64,000 nt of DNA from Bog-159 sp963818855 (GTDB lineage Bacteria; Acidobacteriota; Terriglobia; Bryobacterales; Bryobacteraceae): NCBI GenBank assembly GCA_963818855.1, contig CAWFUH010000011.1, forward strand, positions 1 to 64,000, in the 5' to 3' direction. Position 1 is the stretch's first letter, and every line of letters starts with the position of its first letter. The notes under the pieces were generated by a model, which saw only the letters and a program-made list of their open reading frames with translations, searched no databases and was not told the origin of the DNA. Made by a program: the position numbers and the translations under genes. Of the stretch, positions 20,184 through 27,636 are shown in pieces.

Positions 20184-21567
20184 TGGACGCTACGGGCAGC
20201 AGCACGCGGAAGCCTGCGCCGCCCAGTTCTCCTTTCACCAGCACGATATCGCCGCCCGTCAGCAGGGCGCCCTTGCGGGAGATGGATAGCCCCAGCCCCA
20301 TGCCGCCCTTCTTGAACGAAATGGAAGGCTGAAACAAAGATTGCCGGATCTGTTCGCTCAGTCCCGGGCCCGAATCGTGCACCTCAACTAAGGCATTCCC
20401 GTTGCTGAGCGCCGTAATGCCCAGGATGCGGCCGCCTTCGCCCGCGGCCTCCGCGGCATTTTCGAGCAGGTTGGTGAGGATGCCTTTCACCAGGTCCTGA
20501 TCGGCCAACGCCGTGGGATGGGCTGCGTCCAGGCGCAGGTCGTAGGCCAGCTCGGGGTGGCCGGTTTTCAAAAATGCGACGCGCTCTTCAAGCAATTCGT
20601 TCAGATCGAGCGGCACGGGTTGCACTGGAGGCTCCGCGGCGAACTGCGAGAACGCGCGGATGCGGCGCTCCAGGCTCTCCACTTCCTCCACTACGATCTG
20701 CGCCGCCTGTTCCACGAACGCGCGATCGCGATCGCCGTAACGCGCCAGCATTTCCTCCACTGTGAGCCGGATGGGCGTCAGCGAATTCTTCAGTTCATGC
20801 GCCATCTTACGCGCCAGCGTGCGCCAGCTGGCCAGTTGGGTCAGGTACACCAGGCGCTCGGTGGAGCGCTGCAGGCGCTCCGCCATATCGTTGAAGGCGC
20901 GTATGGCGCGGCCGATCTCGTCGTCGCTGCGGGCTTCCACCCGCGTAGTCAGGTCCCCCGCCGCAAGGTGCGACAGTCCCGCGGTGAGCTGCTGGATGGG
21001 CCGGCTGATACGATGCGCCAGGTACACCAGCAATACCAGCGATACCATCCAAACCGAAGCCGCCAGCAGCACGTAGGTATAGGTGAACCCGCGCAGCAGG
21101 TCGCGCGATTGGCGCTTGTCCACGATCTCGCGCGCCGTGCGGATTTCGCGCGAAAGCTCATCCAGTTGCACGCCGCCCAGGCTGGTGGACCATTGCCACA
21201 CTTCATCGCCATGGCGCGCCAGGTAGTCGATGCGGTCGCCGTCGTGCCCGGATCTGAGGAAGCGCTGGGCCTCGCCGCTATCGAAAAAATTCCTCATCGG
21301 CGTAGGCCAGCGATCCTGCTGGGCCGCCGCGTAGCGCACCGGCTGCAAGCGGCCGCCTAGGGCATCGCTCTTCAACGCATCGCAGGCGCGCTGATACAAC
21401 TCTTTACCGGTCCGTTGCAGGGAATGCGAGAGCCGGTCGAGTTCGCCGGTGGAGGCATAGCTCAAGCTGCGGTCGAGAAGCGAAGTGGTAATCCAGAGGG
21501 TAGCGGCAAGAGGGACAAGGGTGGCCGCCAGAAAGATCCCGATCAGTCTGTTGCGCAGCCGGTTCAC
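20152..21567 (-). CDS. NtrY-like membrane histidine kinase
   Basis: 471 residues from GTG 21567, which overlaps the stop of the preceding gene (GTGA). The frame stays open further upstream, but that would lie inside the DUF4390-like gene. Membrane helices near 8-28 and 165-188, a HAMP domain (ISRPIQQLTAGLSHLAAGDL), HisKA with the acceptor in ARKMAHELKNSLTPI (His about 257), and a HATPase with NLLENAAEAA, VEVHDSGPGL and KGGMGLGLSISRK. The HELKNSLTPI form is typical of NtrY-class kinases. Partner of the sigma-54 regulator that follows. Confidence 0.91.
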   Translation of the reverse strand: MNRLRNRLIGIFLAATLVPLAATLWITTSLLDRSLSYASTGELDRLSHSLQRTGKELYQRACDALKSDALGGRLQPVRYAAAQQDRWPTPMRNFFDSGEAQRFLRSGHDGDRIDYLARHGDEVWQWSTSLGGVQLDELSREIRTAREIVDKRQSRDLLRGFTYTYVLLAASVWMVSLVLLVYLAHRISRPIQQLTAGLSHLAAGDLTTRVEARSDDEIGRAIRAFNDMAERLQRSTERLVYLTQLASWRTLARKMAHELKNSLTPIRLTVEEMLARYGDRDRAFVEQAAQIVVEEVESLERRIRAFSQFAAEPPVQPVPLDLNELLEERVAFLKTGHPELAYDLRLDAAHPTALADQDLVKGILTNLLENAAEAAGEGGRILGITALSNGNALVEVHDSGPGLSEQIRQSLFQPSISFKKGGMGLGLSISRKGALLTGGDIVLVKGELGGAGFRVLLPVASNGIQAHSDRG

Positions 21568-22211
21568 AACATGCGCGCGGCGCGTCCTACCAATCTCTTC
21601 AACTCGCCCAGCCTCAGGGGCCCGGCATCCGCGGTCCAGTGCGGCTGCAGATCGCGGGCCCGCCGGCTGAAGGCCTCGATGAGCCGCGTCAGGTTCAGGC
21701 CGGAGTCGCCCATCACCGCCGCTTCGTCCCGGGGTTCGGCGGCCCGCAATTCGAAGCGCAGCCAGAAGGGACGATCCTGGGGAAGGCCCGTGGCGCTGAT
21801 GGCGATGTTGTCCAAACACCATGCCTCCGCCGCCGCCGCCGACAGGTGCGAAACGGTGCGTTGTCCTTCGCCGAGCTTGGTGACCGAGAACTTCTCTTCC
21901 CACAAATCGTAGCTGAATACGAAACGCTCGGGCGTCTTGCGCAGACTGGTCGCAAAATTGTCGGTGGTGAGCGTCAACTGCGTCAGGAACACCACCGCGG
22001 CGCCGTCTCTCAGGCGGTCGAGCGGCTTGCCGGCCAGGAAATGCAGTTCGGGCATGGCCACATGCAAGTCGTCGCCATCCCAGGTTACAGTCAGATGTCC
22101 GGCGGCGGAGAGGCGGGACAGAGGTATAGCCACACTGGCCAGGAGCCAATGCCTGCGGCTGATCTTTACCGCTTCTTTACAATCGCGGCTGCGTCTTTCC
22201 GTTTGCCTCAA
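21564..22211 (-). CDS. Exported DUF4390-like protein
   Basis: 215 residues from TTG 22211; a later start is possible. A signal sequence covers about residues 18-38 (SRRHWLLASVAIPL). The body contains FVFSYDLWEEKFSV and LRFELRAAEPRDE. In beta-proteobacteria a DUF4390 protein precedes ntrY-ntrX, and position, size and export match here; the family call rests on that and on loose similarity. Translationally coupled to the kinase (GTGA). It may be a periplasmic partner of the sensor. Confidence 0.6.
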   Translation of the reverse strand: MRQTERRSRDCKEAVKISRRHWLLASVAIPLSRLSAAGHLTVTWDGDDLHVAMPELHFLAGKPLDRLRDGAAVVFLTQLTLTTDNFATSLRKTPERFVFSYDLWEEKFSVTKLGEGQRTVSHLSAAAAEAWCLDNIAISATGLPQDRPFWLRFELRAAEPRDEAAVMGDSGLNLTRLIEAFSRRARDLQPHWTADAGPLRLGELKRLVGRAARML

Positions 22212-22233
22212 CGTCGCGTTTGGCCAGCGCCAA

Positions 22234-23490
22234 TCAATAGTTCATACCCACCATGAACACCGGTTCAATGTGGCCTTCCTTGATCGGGAAGGCCAGCGCC
22301 GCGTACATGCCGTTCTGCCGCACCCCTACACCTACGGAATGCCGCATTACCGGCGCCTGTCCCTGATCCCATATTGCCCCATTGTCACAGAAAACATCGA
22401 ACAGCCTGTACCGGTACTCCACCGTGTTGTGCACCACGCGATTGCCGCCCAGAGGATCCAGCTCAAACCGGTTCCACCCGCGGAGCATGGTGCTGTTACC
22501 TAGTATAAACCGATCGAAGAGCGGCGCCTGGCCGATAATCGCGCCCACGGTGGCTTCGTCCATGATGCGGCTGCGGCCCCAGGAGTAGACGTATTGGGCA
22601 TCGCCCAGGTGACGGGCGTAGGCGAAATCGCTGCCGAGCAAACTGGTGGCCGCGCGCAGGCTGTAGCCTGCGTCCCATTCCTGCTGGTTGGTGCCGGACC
22701 CCTCTACGCGCCGATGATAGCGCAGAGTAGTCACCATCGCGTTGGCGGATTCGGTCCGCGCGGCCGGAAATTGCGATTGAAAACGTTCAAAACTCGTGCC
22801 CACGGAGAGGTTCACCAGTCCCGAGGCGCTCTTGGCCAGCACAAAAGTCACCAGCGGCTCGATATTCTGGCGCGTGCGGTAAATCCCGGAAGTATCGCTC
22901 TCCGCGCCGGGTTGATCCAGGGCGTCCACAGTGGACTGGTTCCATCGTTCGTGATAGCTCTCGAAATCCAGGCGGAAGCGCAAGCGGTCGGTCCCCAGGC
23001 GCTTATCCTCGTAACTCGCGACGATGCCCGTGTAGCGCTCCGCCAGGTCATCGCCATCGCTGACCCCGCCCACAGTGAACGCCTGCCATCCGACCGAGGC
23101 CGTGCCTTCGACCATCCCGCTGGTACCGCCATCGGTGCGATAAACCAGCTTCGGAATGGACGCTTCGAATTTCGCGGGAGTCCCGCGCACTTCAAATACG
23201 ACCCGGACGTGTTGGGGCATCTGGCCGCGCAGCAGGCGATGGGTGACCGCCCGCACATGCAGTTCCCGGCGGATGCGCACCGCCAGGTCGTCGAGCGCGG
23301 CCGGGTTCAACTTCTCGCCCACCAGCCGGGTGAGCTCGCTGCGCAATCCGGTGCTGATGCCGGCTGGACTGTCGCCCGCGACCTCCACACTTTCCACCGT
23401 GTAGCGTGTATTGACGTTCATGTCCTGTTCCGGAGTTCCGGCCAGGAGCAGGCCGCTCGCCAAGGTCGAGGCTAGCCAGAGAAATCTCAT
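22234..23490 (-). CDS. BamA/TamA-like outer-membrane beta-barrel protein (Omp85 family)
   Basis: 418 residues. Signal peptide about 1-18, one POTRA-like domain about 30-105 (YTVESVEVAG...LRGQMPQHVRVVFEVRG), then a beta-barrel with alternating hydrophobic strands. The barrel holds the Omp85 segment RFILGNSTMLRGWNRFELD and NTVEYRYRLFDV, and ends in GMNY, an outer-membrane-type terminal aromatic. Shorter than BamA (one POTRA rather than five), so it is a paralogue whose substrate is unknown. It precedes the DUF4390-ntrYX genes by 22 bases. Confidence 0.82.
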   Translation of the reverse strand: MRFLWLASTLASGLLLAGTPEQDMNVNTRYTVESVEVAGDSPAGISTGLRSELTRLVGEKLNPAALDDLAVRIRRELHVRAVTHRLLRGQMPQHVRVVFEVRGTPAKFEASIPKLVYRTDGGTSGMVEGTASVGWQAFTVGGVSDGDDLAERYTGIVASYEDKRLGTDRLRFRLDFESYHERWNQSTVDALDQPGAESDTSGIYRTRQNIEPLVTFVLAKSASGLVNLSVGTSFERFQSQFPAARTESANAMVTTLRYHRRVEGSGTNQQEWDAGYSLRAATSLLGSDFAYARHLGDAQYVYSWGRSRIMDEATVGAIIGQAPLFDRFILGNSTMLRGWNRFELDPLGGNRVVHNTVEYRYRLFDVFCDNGAIWDQGQAPVMRHSVGVGVRQNGMYAALAFPIKEGHIEPVFMVGMNY

Positions 23491-23558
23491 GCGCGACGCC
23501 GATGCAAGTGGTTAGCCAAATGGAAATTGCAGCAAGGGAACAGCTTAGCTGAAAGAGA

Positions 23559-23579
23559 ACTGTGACTGTAGTTCACAGT
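23559..23579 (-). terminator. Hairpin after the RRM gene
   Basis: Perfect 7-base arms ACTGTGA and TCACAGT around a 7-base loop, about 55 bases past the RRM stop and before the BamA-like gene. On the minus strand it is followed by TTCTCTTTC, a weak U-rich tract, so a terminator is plausible. Confidence 0.45.
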
Positions 23580-23633
23580 GTGGGAGAGAATTTTGGAAGG
23601 GCCGCGAATGCATGGGGGCCCGTTGTTTCGCGA

Positions 23634-24008
23634 TTACAGTGCTTTGGCCAATTCGGCGCCAAAAGCAGTTTTGGGGGCAGCGTCCTTGCCGCGCCGCGGC
23701 TTCCGGCCGTTGCGCTGCTGCTGGGGACGCTCCATGGTCGGTTTAGCATCTTTGCCCTTGGAAGGCTGCGCCGGATTGGCCCGCAACAGCCGGTCTTCCA
23801 GAGGGGCGCGATCGAAGCGGCGAATAATCGCCTGCATCTCGTCGGCGGTAGGCGCTTCGACGAATGCGAAGCCCTTGGATTCTTGCGTTTCGTGGTTGCG
23901 GATAACTTTGACCGAATCCGCGACCAGATTCTCGGCGGTCAGCCAAGCCTTAATATCGTCGGCAGTGACCCACGCGGGCAGGTTGCCTAAAAAAACAGTG
24001 AAATTCAT
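23634..24008 (-). CDS. RNA-binding protein with one RRM domain
   Basis: 124 residues. RNP2 VFLGNLPAW at residue 5 and RNP1 SKGFAFVEA near 45 define a single RRM (about 3-80); the rest is a basic, low-complexity tail (QQQRNGRKPRRGKDAAPK). Such small bacterial RRM proteins bind RNA in the cytoplasm and are often cold- or stress-responsive; targets are unknown. Monocistronic by spacing, with a leader of more than 100 bases possible upstream. Confidence 0.9.
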   Translation of the reverse strand: MNFTVFLGNLPAWVTADDIKAWLTAENLVADSVKVIRNHETQESKGFAFVEAPTADEMQAIIRRFDRAPLEDRLLRANPAQPSKGKDAKPTMERPQQQRNGRKPRRGKDAAPKTAFGAELAKAL

Positions 24009-24112
24009 TCAGTGATTTGATCTCTCCGCAGGATGGATTTTTGGCACTTCAAGGGAGGATTCCGATTGCCACCTAAATAGTATCAGAACGGGATACTGGA
24101 GCGCAATGCAAA

Positions 24113-24158
24113 TGGAGGGCGGGCTTCAGCCGGCGCGGCGCTTCAGAGCCGCCGAGCA
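24113..24158. repeat. Family B repeat
   Basis: GGAGGGCGGGCTTCAGCC followed by GGCGCGGCGCTTCAGAGCC: two palindromic cores centred on CTTCAG. Lies in the gap between the RRM gene and the FISUMP gene, which are divergent, so it cannot be a terminator for both. Confidence 0.75.
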
Positions 24159-24219
24159 CTTCTGGTGCGAAGCGCGGTAATCGCGGGTAAAATGGTTCGG
24201 CACCCCGTGGAGGCCGCTC

Positions 24220-24846
24220 ATGACCAGCCGTAAGCAAAAGACCAGGCCGATTCGAGTTGGTGTCGCATCAATCGTGCTGAGTATTGCGTGCGGTTCTCTC
24301 AGCGGTTCCTTGCACCACCTGTCCGCGCAAAACCCGGACGCGTCCGGCACAATGCATTCCGCCATGCGGATGGCGGACGGCAAACAATGGACGACACACA
24401 ATCTGAACGTCAAAACGGTCCCGTCCTACTGCTACGAAGATGCGGAAAAGAATTGCCTTCAATATGGCCGTTTGTACACATGGGAGTCCGCGCGGCGGGG
24501 ATGTGAATCGTTGGGAGTTGGATGGCGATTGCCGGCGAACGACGAATGGCGGCAAATGGCGAAGCACTACGGTGGAATCCGTGAGGATTCCGACGACAGC
24601 GGTAAGGCGGCGTACAAGGCGCTCGTGATCGGAGGCAGATCGGGATTCGATGCCTTGCTCGGCGGCGGCCGCTCCGATGACGGCCAGTATGCACGGTTGG
24701 AGGCCCATGGTTTCTACTGGACGGCATCCGAAAGCGATCCGGACACTGCCTGGTTCTACAATTTTGGTAAAGGCGGGCTATCTCTCAATCGTCATAGCGA
24801 TGGCGAGAAGCAGAGAGCATTTTCCGTTCGATGTGTCAGGGAGTGA
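24220..24846 (+). CDS. Secreted FISUMP-domain protein
   Basis: 208 residues. An N-terminal hydrophobic segment (about 12-34) is probably a signal sequence. From about residue 50 it has the features of the Fibrobacter succinogenes major paralogous domain: DGKQWTTHNLNV, a CYEDAEKNCLQYGRLYTWES segment, LGVGWRLPANDEW, GFYWTASESDPDTAWFYNF and FSVRCVRE at the end. This domain occurs in surface or secreted proteins of unknown role. Single gene, followed by a broken gene on the other strand. Confidence 0.85.
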   Translation: MTSRKQKTRPIRVGVASIVLSIACGSLSGSLHHLSAQNPDASGTMHSAMRMADGKQWTTHNLNVKTVPSYCYEDAEKNCLQYGRLYTWESARRGCESLGVGWRLPANDEWRQMAKHYGGIREDSDDSGKAAYKALVIGGRSGFDALLGGGRSDDGQYARLEAHGFYWTASESDPDTAWFYNFGKGGLSLNRHSDGEKQRAFSVRCVRE

Positions 24847-24882
24847 CGACTGAGAACTCTGTCCCGTCTCTGCTGAAATAGA

Positions 24883-25474
24883 TCAGTGGCGTCGCCCATC
24901 GCTCCGCGCCCGCGCAATGCCTTCCTTAGAACTACCGCGACGTAAGACCAGTTGGGGAATCGTCACCTGAACCTGGCCTGCGCGCCAAGTGAACGGAACC
25001 TCATCGTTCCCGGCATTCGGGAGAAACCAGAGTGACTGCCCCGGGCCGATGGGCCGCGGGAAAGCTCACCGCCACGTTGTCCTGCGGCAAAAAAACCCAT
25101 CGCGTAATTGTGATTGGCAACATGCAGGACGATGCGGCCGCGGGCGAACGTCACCAGGTTCGCCATCAGATTAGACGCGGAAACCGAGACCCCACCCATC
25201 AGCCTGCCGCGGGACCCCAGGAATCAGGCTGAGAATCTCCTGGTCCGCCGGATCGTCGGGGCCATTCTGGCTGAAAAGCCACTGTCGTCCAACGGGAGGT
25301 GTCGCCCGCGCCGTAGCTAGCGGGGTCGATTTGGATCTGCGCGGGAATTCCGCCGCCGGGCGGACTCGACGTAGCCGGAATAGCGCAGGTGTACTGGTGC
25401 GCGGGCGATGCCGCACTGCTGCCGCAGACCCGAAGGAACGCCGCGCACAGCAAGACAACCGCCCAAATTCGCAT
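24883..25474 (-). pseudogene. Secreted protein gene broken by several frameshifts
   Basis: ATG at 25474 opens MRIWAVVLLCAAFLRVCG, a clear signal peptide. The following pieces read like coding sequence but change frame: IPAQIQIDPASYGAGDTSRW, NGPDDPADQEILSLIPGVPR, VSASNLMANLVTFARGRIVL, then after a run of seven T residues (about 25090) QDNVAVSFPAAHRPG, and finally LWFLPNAGNDEVPFTWRAGQ to a stop at 24883. At least three indels are needed. Joined product about 195 residues, no known domain. Decayed gene or error-rich sequence. Confidence 0.5.
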
Positions 25475-25482
25475 CTTAAAAG

Positions 25483-25803
25483 CTACTCTCTGCCTCTCAG
25501 GATTGCGGCCATCACGCGCGGGCTGCGGCGGCCGTGCATGACCGCGACTACCCACAACGGCTTCTCGTCCGGCGCATAGGCGATCAGATACTCACGCACC
25601 CGAGCGAAGCGCAGGGGCCGCGAGGTTAGATCCGGGCGTCTGTGACCCTGACGGGGAAATGGAACCAGGACCCGGATGGCGCTATGGATTTCCTCACGGA
25701 CGCGGCAAGCGGCTTGGGGATTATCTTCGGCGATGTACTCCCAAATCTCGGTGATGTCCTGCGCCGCAAGAGGATGGAGGGCAAAGCTCCGCTCAGGGTT
25801 CAT
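25483..25803 (-). CDS. RelE/ParE-family toxin
   Basis: 106 residues with the ParE pattern: HPLAAQDITEIWEYIAEDNPQ, PFPRQGHRRPDL, RFARVREYLIAYAPDE and VVAVMHGRRSPRVM. ParE toxins poison DNA gyrase, RelE relatives cleave mRNA; the sequence alone does not decide. ATGA overlap with the upstream antitoxin gene. Confidence 0.88.
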   Translation of the reverse strand: MNPERSFALHPLAAQDITEIWEYIAEDNPQAACRVREEIHSAIRVLVPFPRQGHRRPDLTSRPLRFARVREYLIAYAPDEKPLWVVAVMHGRRSPRVMAAILRGRE

Positions 25804-26054
25804 TGAGGCGGATGCTTCTTGAGCAAATCTTCCTCGCGGCGGCGCAGGCCTTCAAAAAATTCTTCGCCGTCTACAGGTTTCACCCTGCCACTCTTCATCT
25901 CGTCGTATCGGCTGTCAAGCATTTCTCGCGCCTGGGTAAGCTCATCAAAATATCCGGCCATGACATCCTCAACCAGTTCGCCAGGGGCGCGGCCGGTGTC
26001 GATTGCAAGCTTGTCGAGCTTGGCCTGCAGGTCGGGGGTAAACTGTACTTCCAT
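25800..26054 (-). CDS. Antitoxin of the ParE-type module
   Basis: 84 residues. VQFTPDLQAKLDKLAIDTGR and ELVEDVMAGYFDEL form a short DNA-binding-like N-terminus, followed by a charged C-terminal tail (FFEGLRRREEDLLKKHPPQ) that would wrap the toxin. A good ribosome-binding site (AGAAGGAG) precedes the ATG. The order antitoxin then toxin with an ATGA overlap is the classical arrangement. Confidence 0.85.
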   Translation of the reverse strand: MEVQFTPDLQAKLDKLAIDTGRAPGELVEDVMAGYFDELTQAREMLDSRYDEMKSGRVKPVDGEEFFEGLRRREEDLLKKHPPQ

Positions 26055-26608
26055 TGCTTTCTCCTTCTCTCAGGGTACGCCAAAATTACAGAATGTCACG
26101 AACCGGCATGCGACACCCGCTGGAGCACGTCGCGCACCGTATTCAAACCCCGCTGCTGAGCCGGGCCTGAGACACGCGAAAAGCGGCGTGAGGGTATACC
26201 GGTCCTTCGTTCTAACTTGTGATCCAGGGAAGGCGGTGATTAGCGGGGAGTTACTTACCAATCTCTGGTTTAATCAGCCGAAAAAGGCCGACAAGGCGAA
26301 GAATCAGCGGAGCCTGCCTATGGCGCCTTCTCAGGCCGTGCCGCGAACCATTGTCGCGGCCCAAGGTTCCGGCGGCATAAATCTCCGGTCACAAGCTTCG
26401 CCACTTTTATTAATCCTCCCCGGCCACTCCAAATAAAGAAACTTGCGCCTGCGCACCGCCAATCGAACACCCGCCCGCGCCCAGCCGCGGCGTTAGCCTG
26501 TAGTCGTGATCAGCGACCATCGGCGTGAATCGGCGTGCATCGGCGGCTAATCAACATCCGCCCCCGCACCCGCCCAGCCGAATTGGCTTTGATCGGAAGA
26601 AAAAAACT
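26055..26608. other. Intergenic region without a recognisable gene
   Basis: 554 bases between the antitoxin start and the STGPKT-family gene. No frame here looks coding. Near 26517-26550 there is an imperfect short tandem repeat of ATCGGCGTG units. It holds the upstream region of the toxin-antitoxin operon, but I see no clear operator palindrome. Confidence 0.45.
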
Positions 26609-27244
26609 ATGGCGACCATCAAGCAAATCGAGGCCAATCGCCGCAACGCGCAGCGATCCACCGGCCCCAAAACACCCGAGGGCAAGGCCAAAGTCCGCTT
26701 TAACGCCCTCGTCCACGGCCGGCGCGCCGAATCCGCCGTCCTCCCCGGCGAAGACCAAGATGCCTTCAATCGACTCCTGGCCGCTATCATGTCCACCTGG
26801 AAGCCCCAGGACGAAATGGAAAAAATCCTGGTCGAGCAAATCGCCGTCTACCAGTGGAAACTGGCCCGTCTGGACGCCACCGAGGCGATCTTGTATGAGC
26901 CCGGCGCCCTCTCGCCCGACGCGCTCATCCTCGCCACCCATCGCCTCAGCCTGACCCAGGCCCGCCTCGACCGCTCCGTCTCCAACACCATTGCCGACCT
27001 CGAACGCTACCGCAAAAACCGCATAGCCAGCGCCCAGGAGCAACAAACCGCGCAGCAGATTCAGGTAAACCTCCACTTCCGCCCGGGCATACCCGCATCC
27101 ACCACCGAAGGCAGGCGTTACTACCGCATACTCCCCGAGGTCTTAGGCCTCGACGGAGAATGGCGCGAAATCCCCCGCGAAGCTGTGGGCGACTTCCCCG
27201 AACGCCATCCCCCCGGTACCCCGCCTTTGGGAGGTGGGCTTTAG
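26609..27244 (+). CDS. 'STGPKTPEGKA' family protein of unknown function
   Basis: 211 residues from ATG 26609 (MATIKQIEANRRNAQRSTGP). The opening motif NRRNAQRSTGPKTPEGKAKV followed by NALVHG is a signature of a multicopy uncharacterised family in acidobacteria and planctomycetes. The middle is helical with heptad-like character (LVEQIAVYQWKLARLDATEA, LSLTQARLDRSVSNTIADLE). The last codons (PPLGGGL, stop at 27244) lie inside a family B repeat, so the natural C-terminus may have been replaced by repeat sequence. Function unknown. Confidence 0.7.
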   Translation: MATIKQIEANRRNAQRSTGPKTPEGKAKVRFNALVHGRRAESAVLPGEDQDAFNRLLAAIMSTWKPQDEMEKILVEQIAVYQWKLARLDATEAILYEPGALSPDALILATHRLSLTQARLDRSVSNTIADLERYRKNRIASAQEQQTAQQIQVNLHFRPGIPASTTEGRRYYRILPEVLGLDGEWREIPREAVGDFPERHPPGTPPLGGGL

Positions 27245-27290
27245 CCGGCGCGGCGCTTCAGCGCCGCCGACCCGGACCTTTTTGGTTGCG
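27229..27290. repeat. Family B repeat overlapping a gene end
   Basis: GGGAGGTGGGCTTTAGCC, then GGCGGCGCT-TC-AGCGCCGCC, then GGTTGCG (27283). It supplies the last codons and the stop of the preceding gene. A family A repeat follows 13 bases later. Confidence 0.8.
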
Positions 27291-27303
27291 GCTATGCTGC
27301 TCT

Positions 27304-27346
27304 GTGGGGCAGACCTCCAGGTCTGCGCGGGTCCTCCAGGACCCGC
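27304..27346. repeat. Family A repeat: two hairpins
   Basis: GTGGGGCAG start, GCAGACCT-CC-AGGTCTGC (27309-27326) and GCGGGTCCT-CC-AGGACCCGC (27327-27346). Lacks the third hairpin of the 6226 and 58371 copies. Confidence 0.85.
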
Positions 27347-27385
27347 CCTTCGCGCTTGTAATCAGCCGTTCGAAACGCGAGCAGG

Positions 27386-27460
27386 CTAAGTCGCATTGGG
27401 CTTTAGCCGGGGTGCCCCCGGGGCCGGGGCTTGAGCCAGGCTTGAGCCCCGCCCCACACC
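27386..27460. repeat. Family B repeat, expanded
   Basis: CTAAGTCGCATTGGGCTTTAG followed by GGCTTGAGCC-type cores repeated and a G/C-rich palindrome (GCCCCCGGGGC). It shares its left flank with the copy at 6341. The stretch 27461-27636 to the TonB receptor holds no gene; a ribosome-binding site (AGGGGGT) precedes the ATG at 27637. Confidence 0.65.
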
Positions 27461-27636
27461 CACCGATCCTACTTTAGACGGATTTCTTCACTCGTCAATA
27501 GTCATAGAATCGACTCCGTATCCGGCACAATGTGTCGAAAGCAACGCGGCGCCTCGACGCGCATGGCGGCGTGACCGCTGGCTTCAGGGCGTCGCCATCC
27601 GTAACCTGGTGGGTTTTCAGATTTTAGGGGGTCAAA

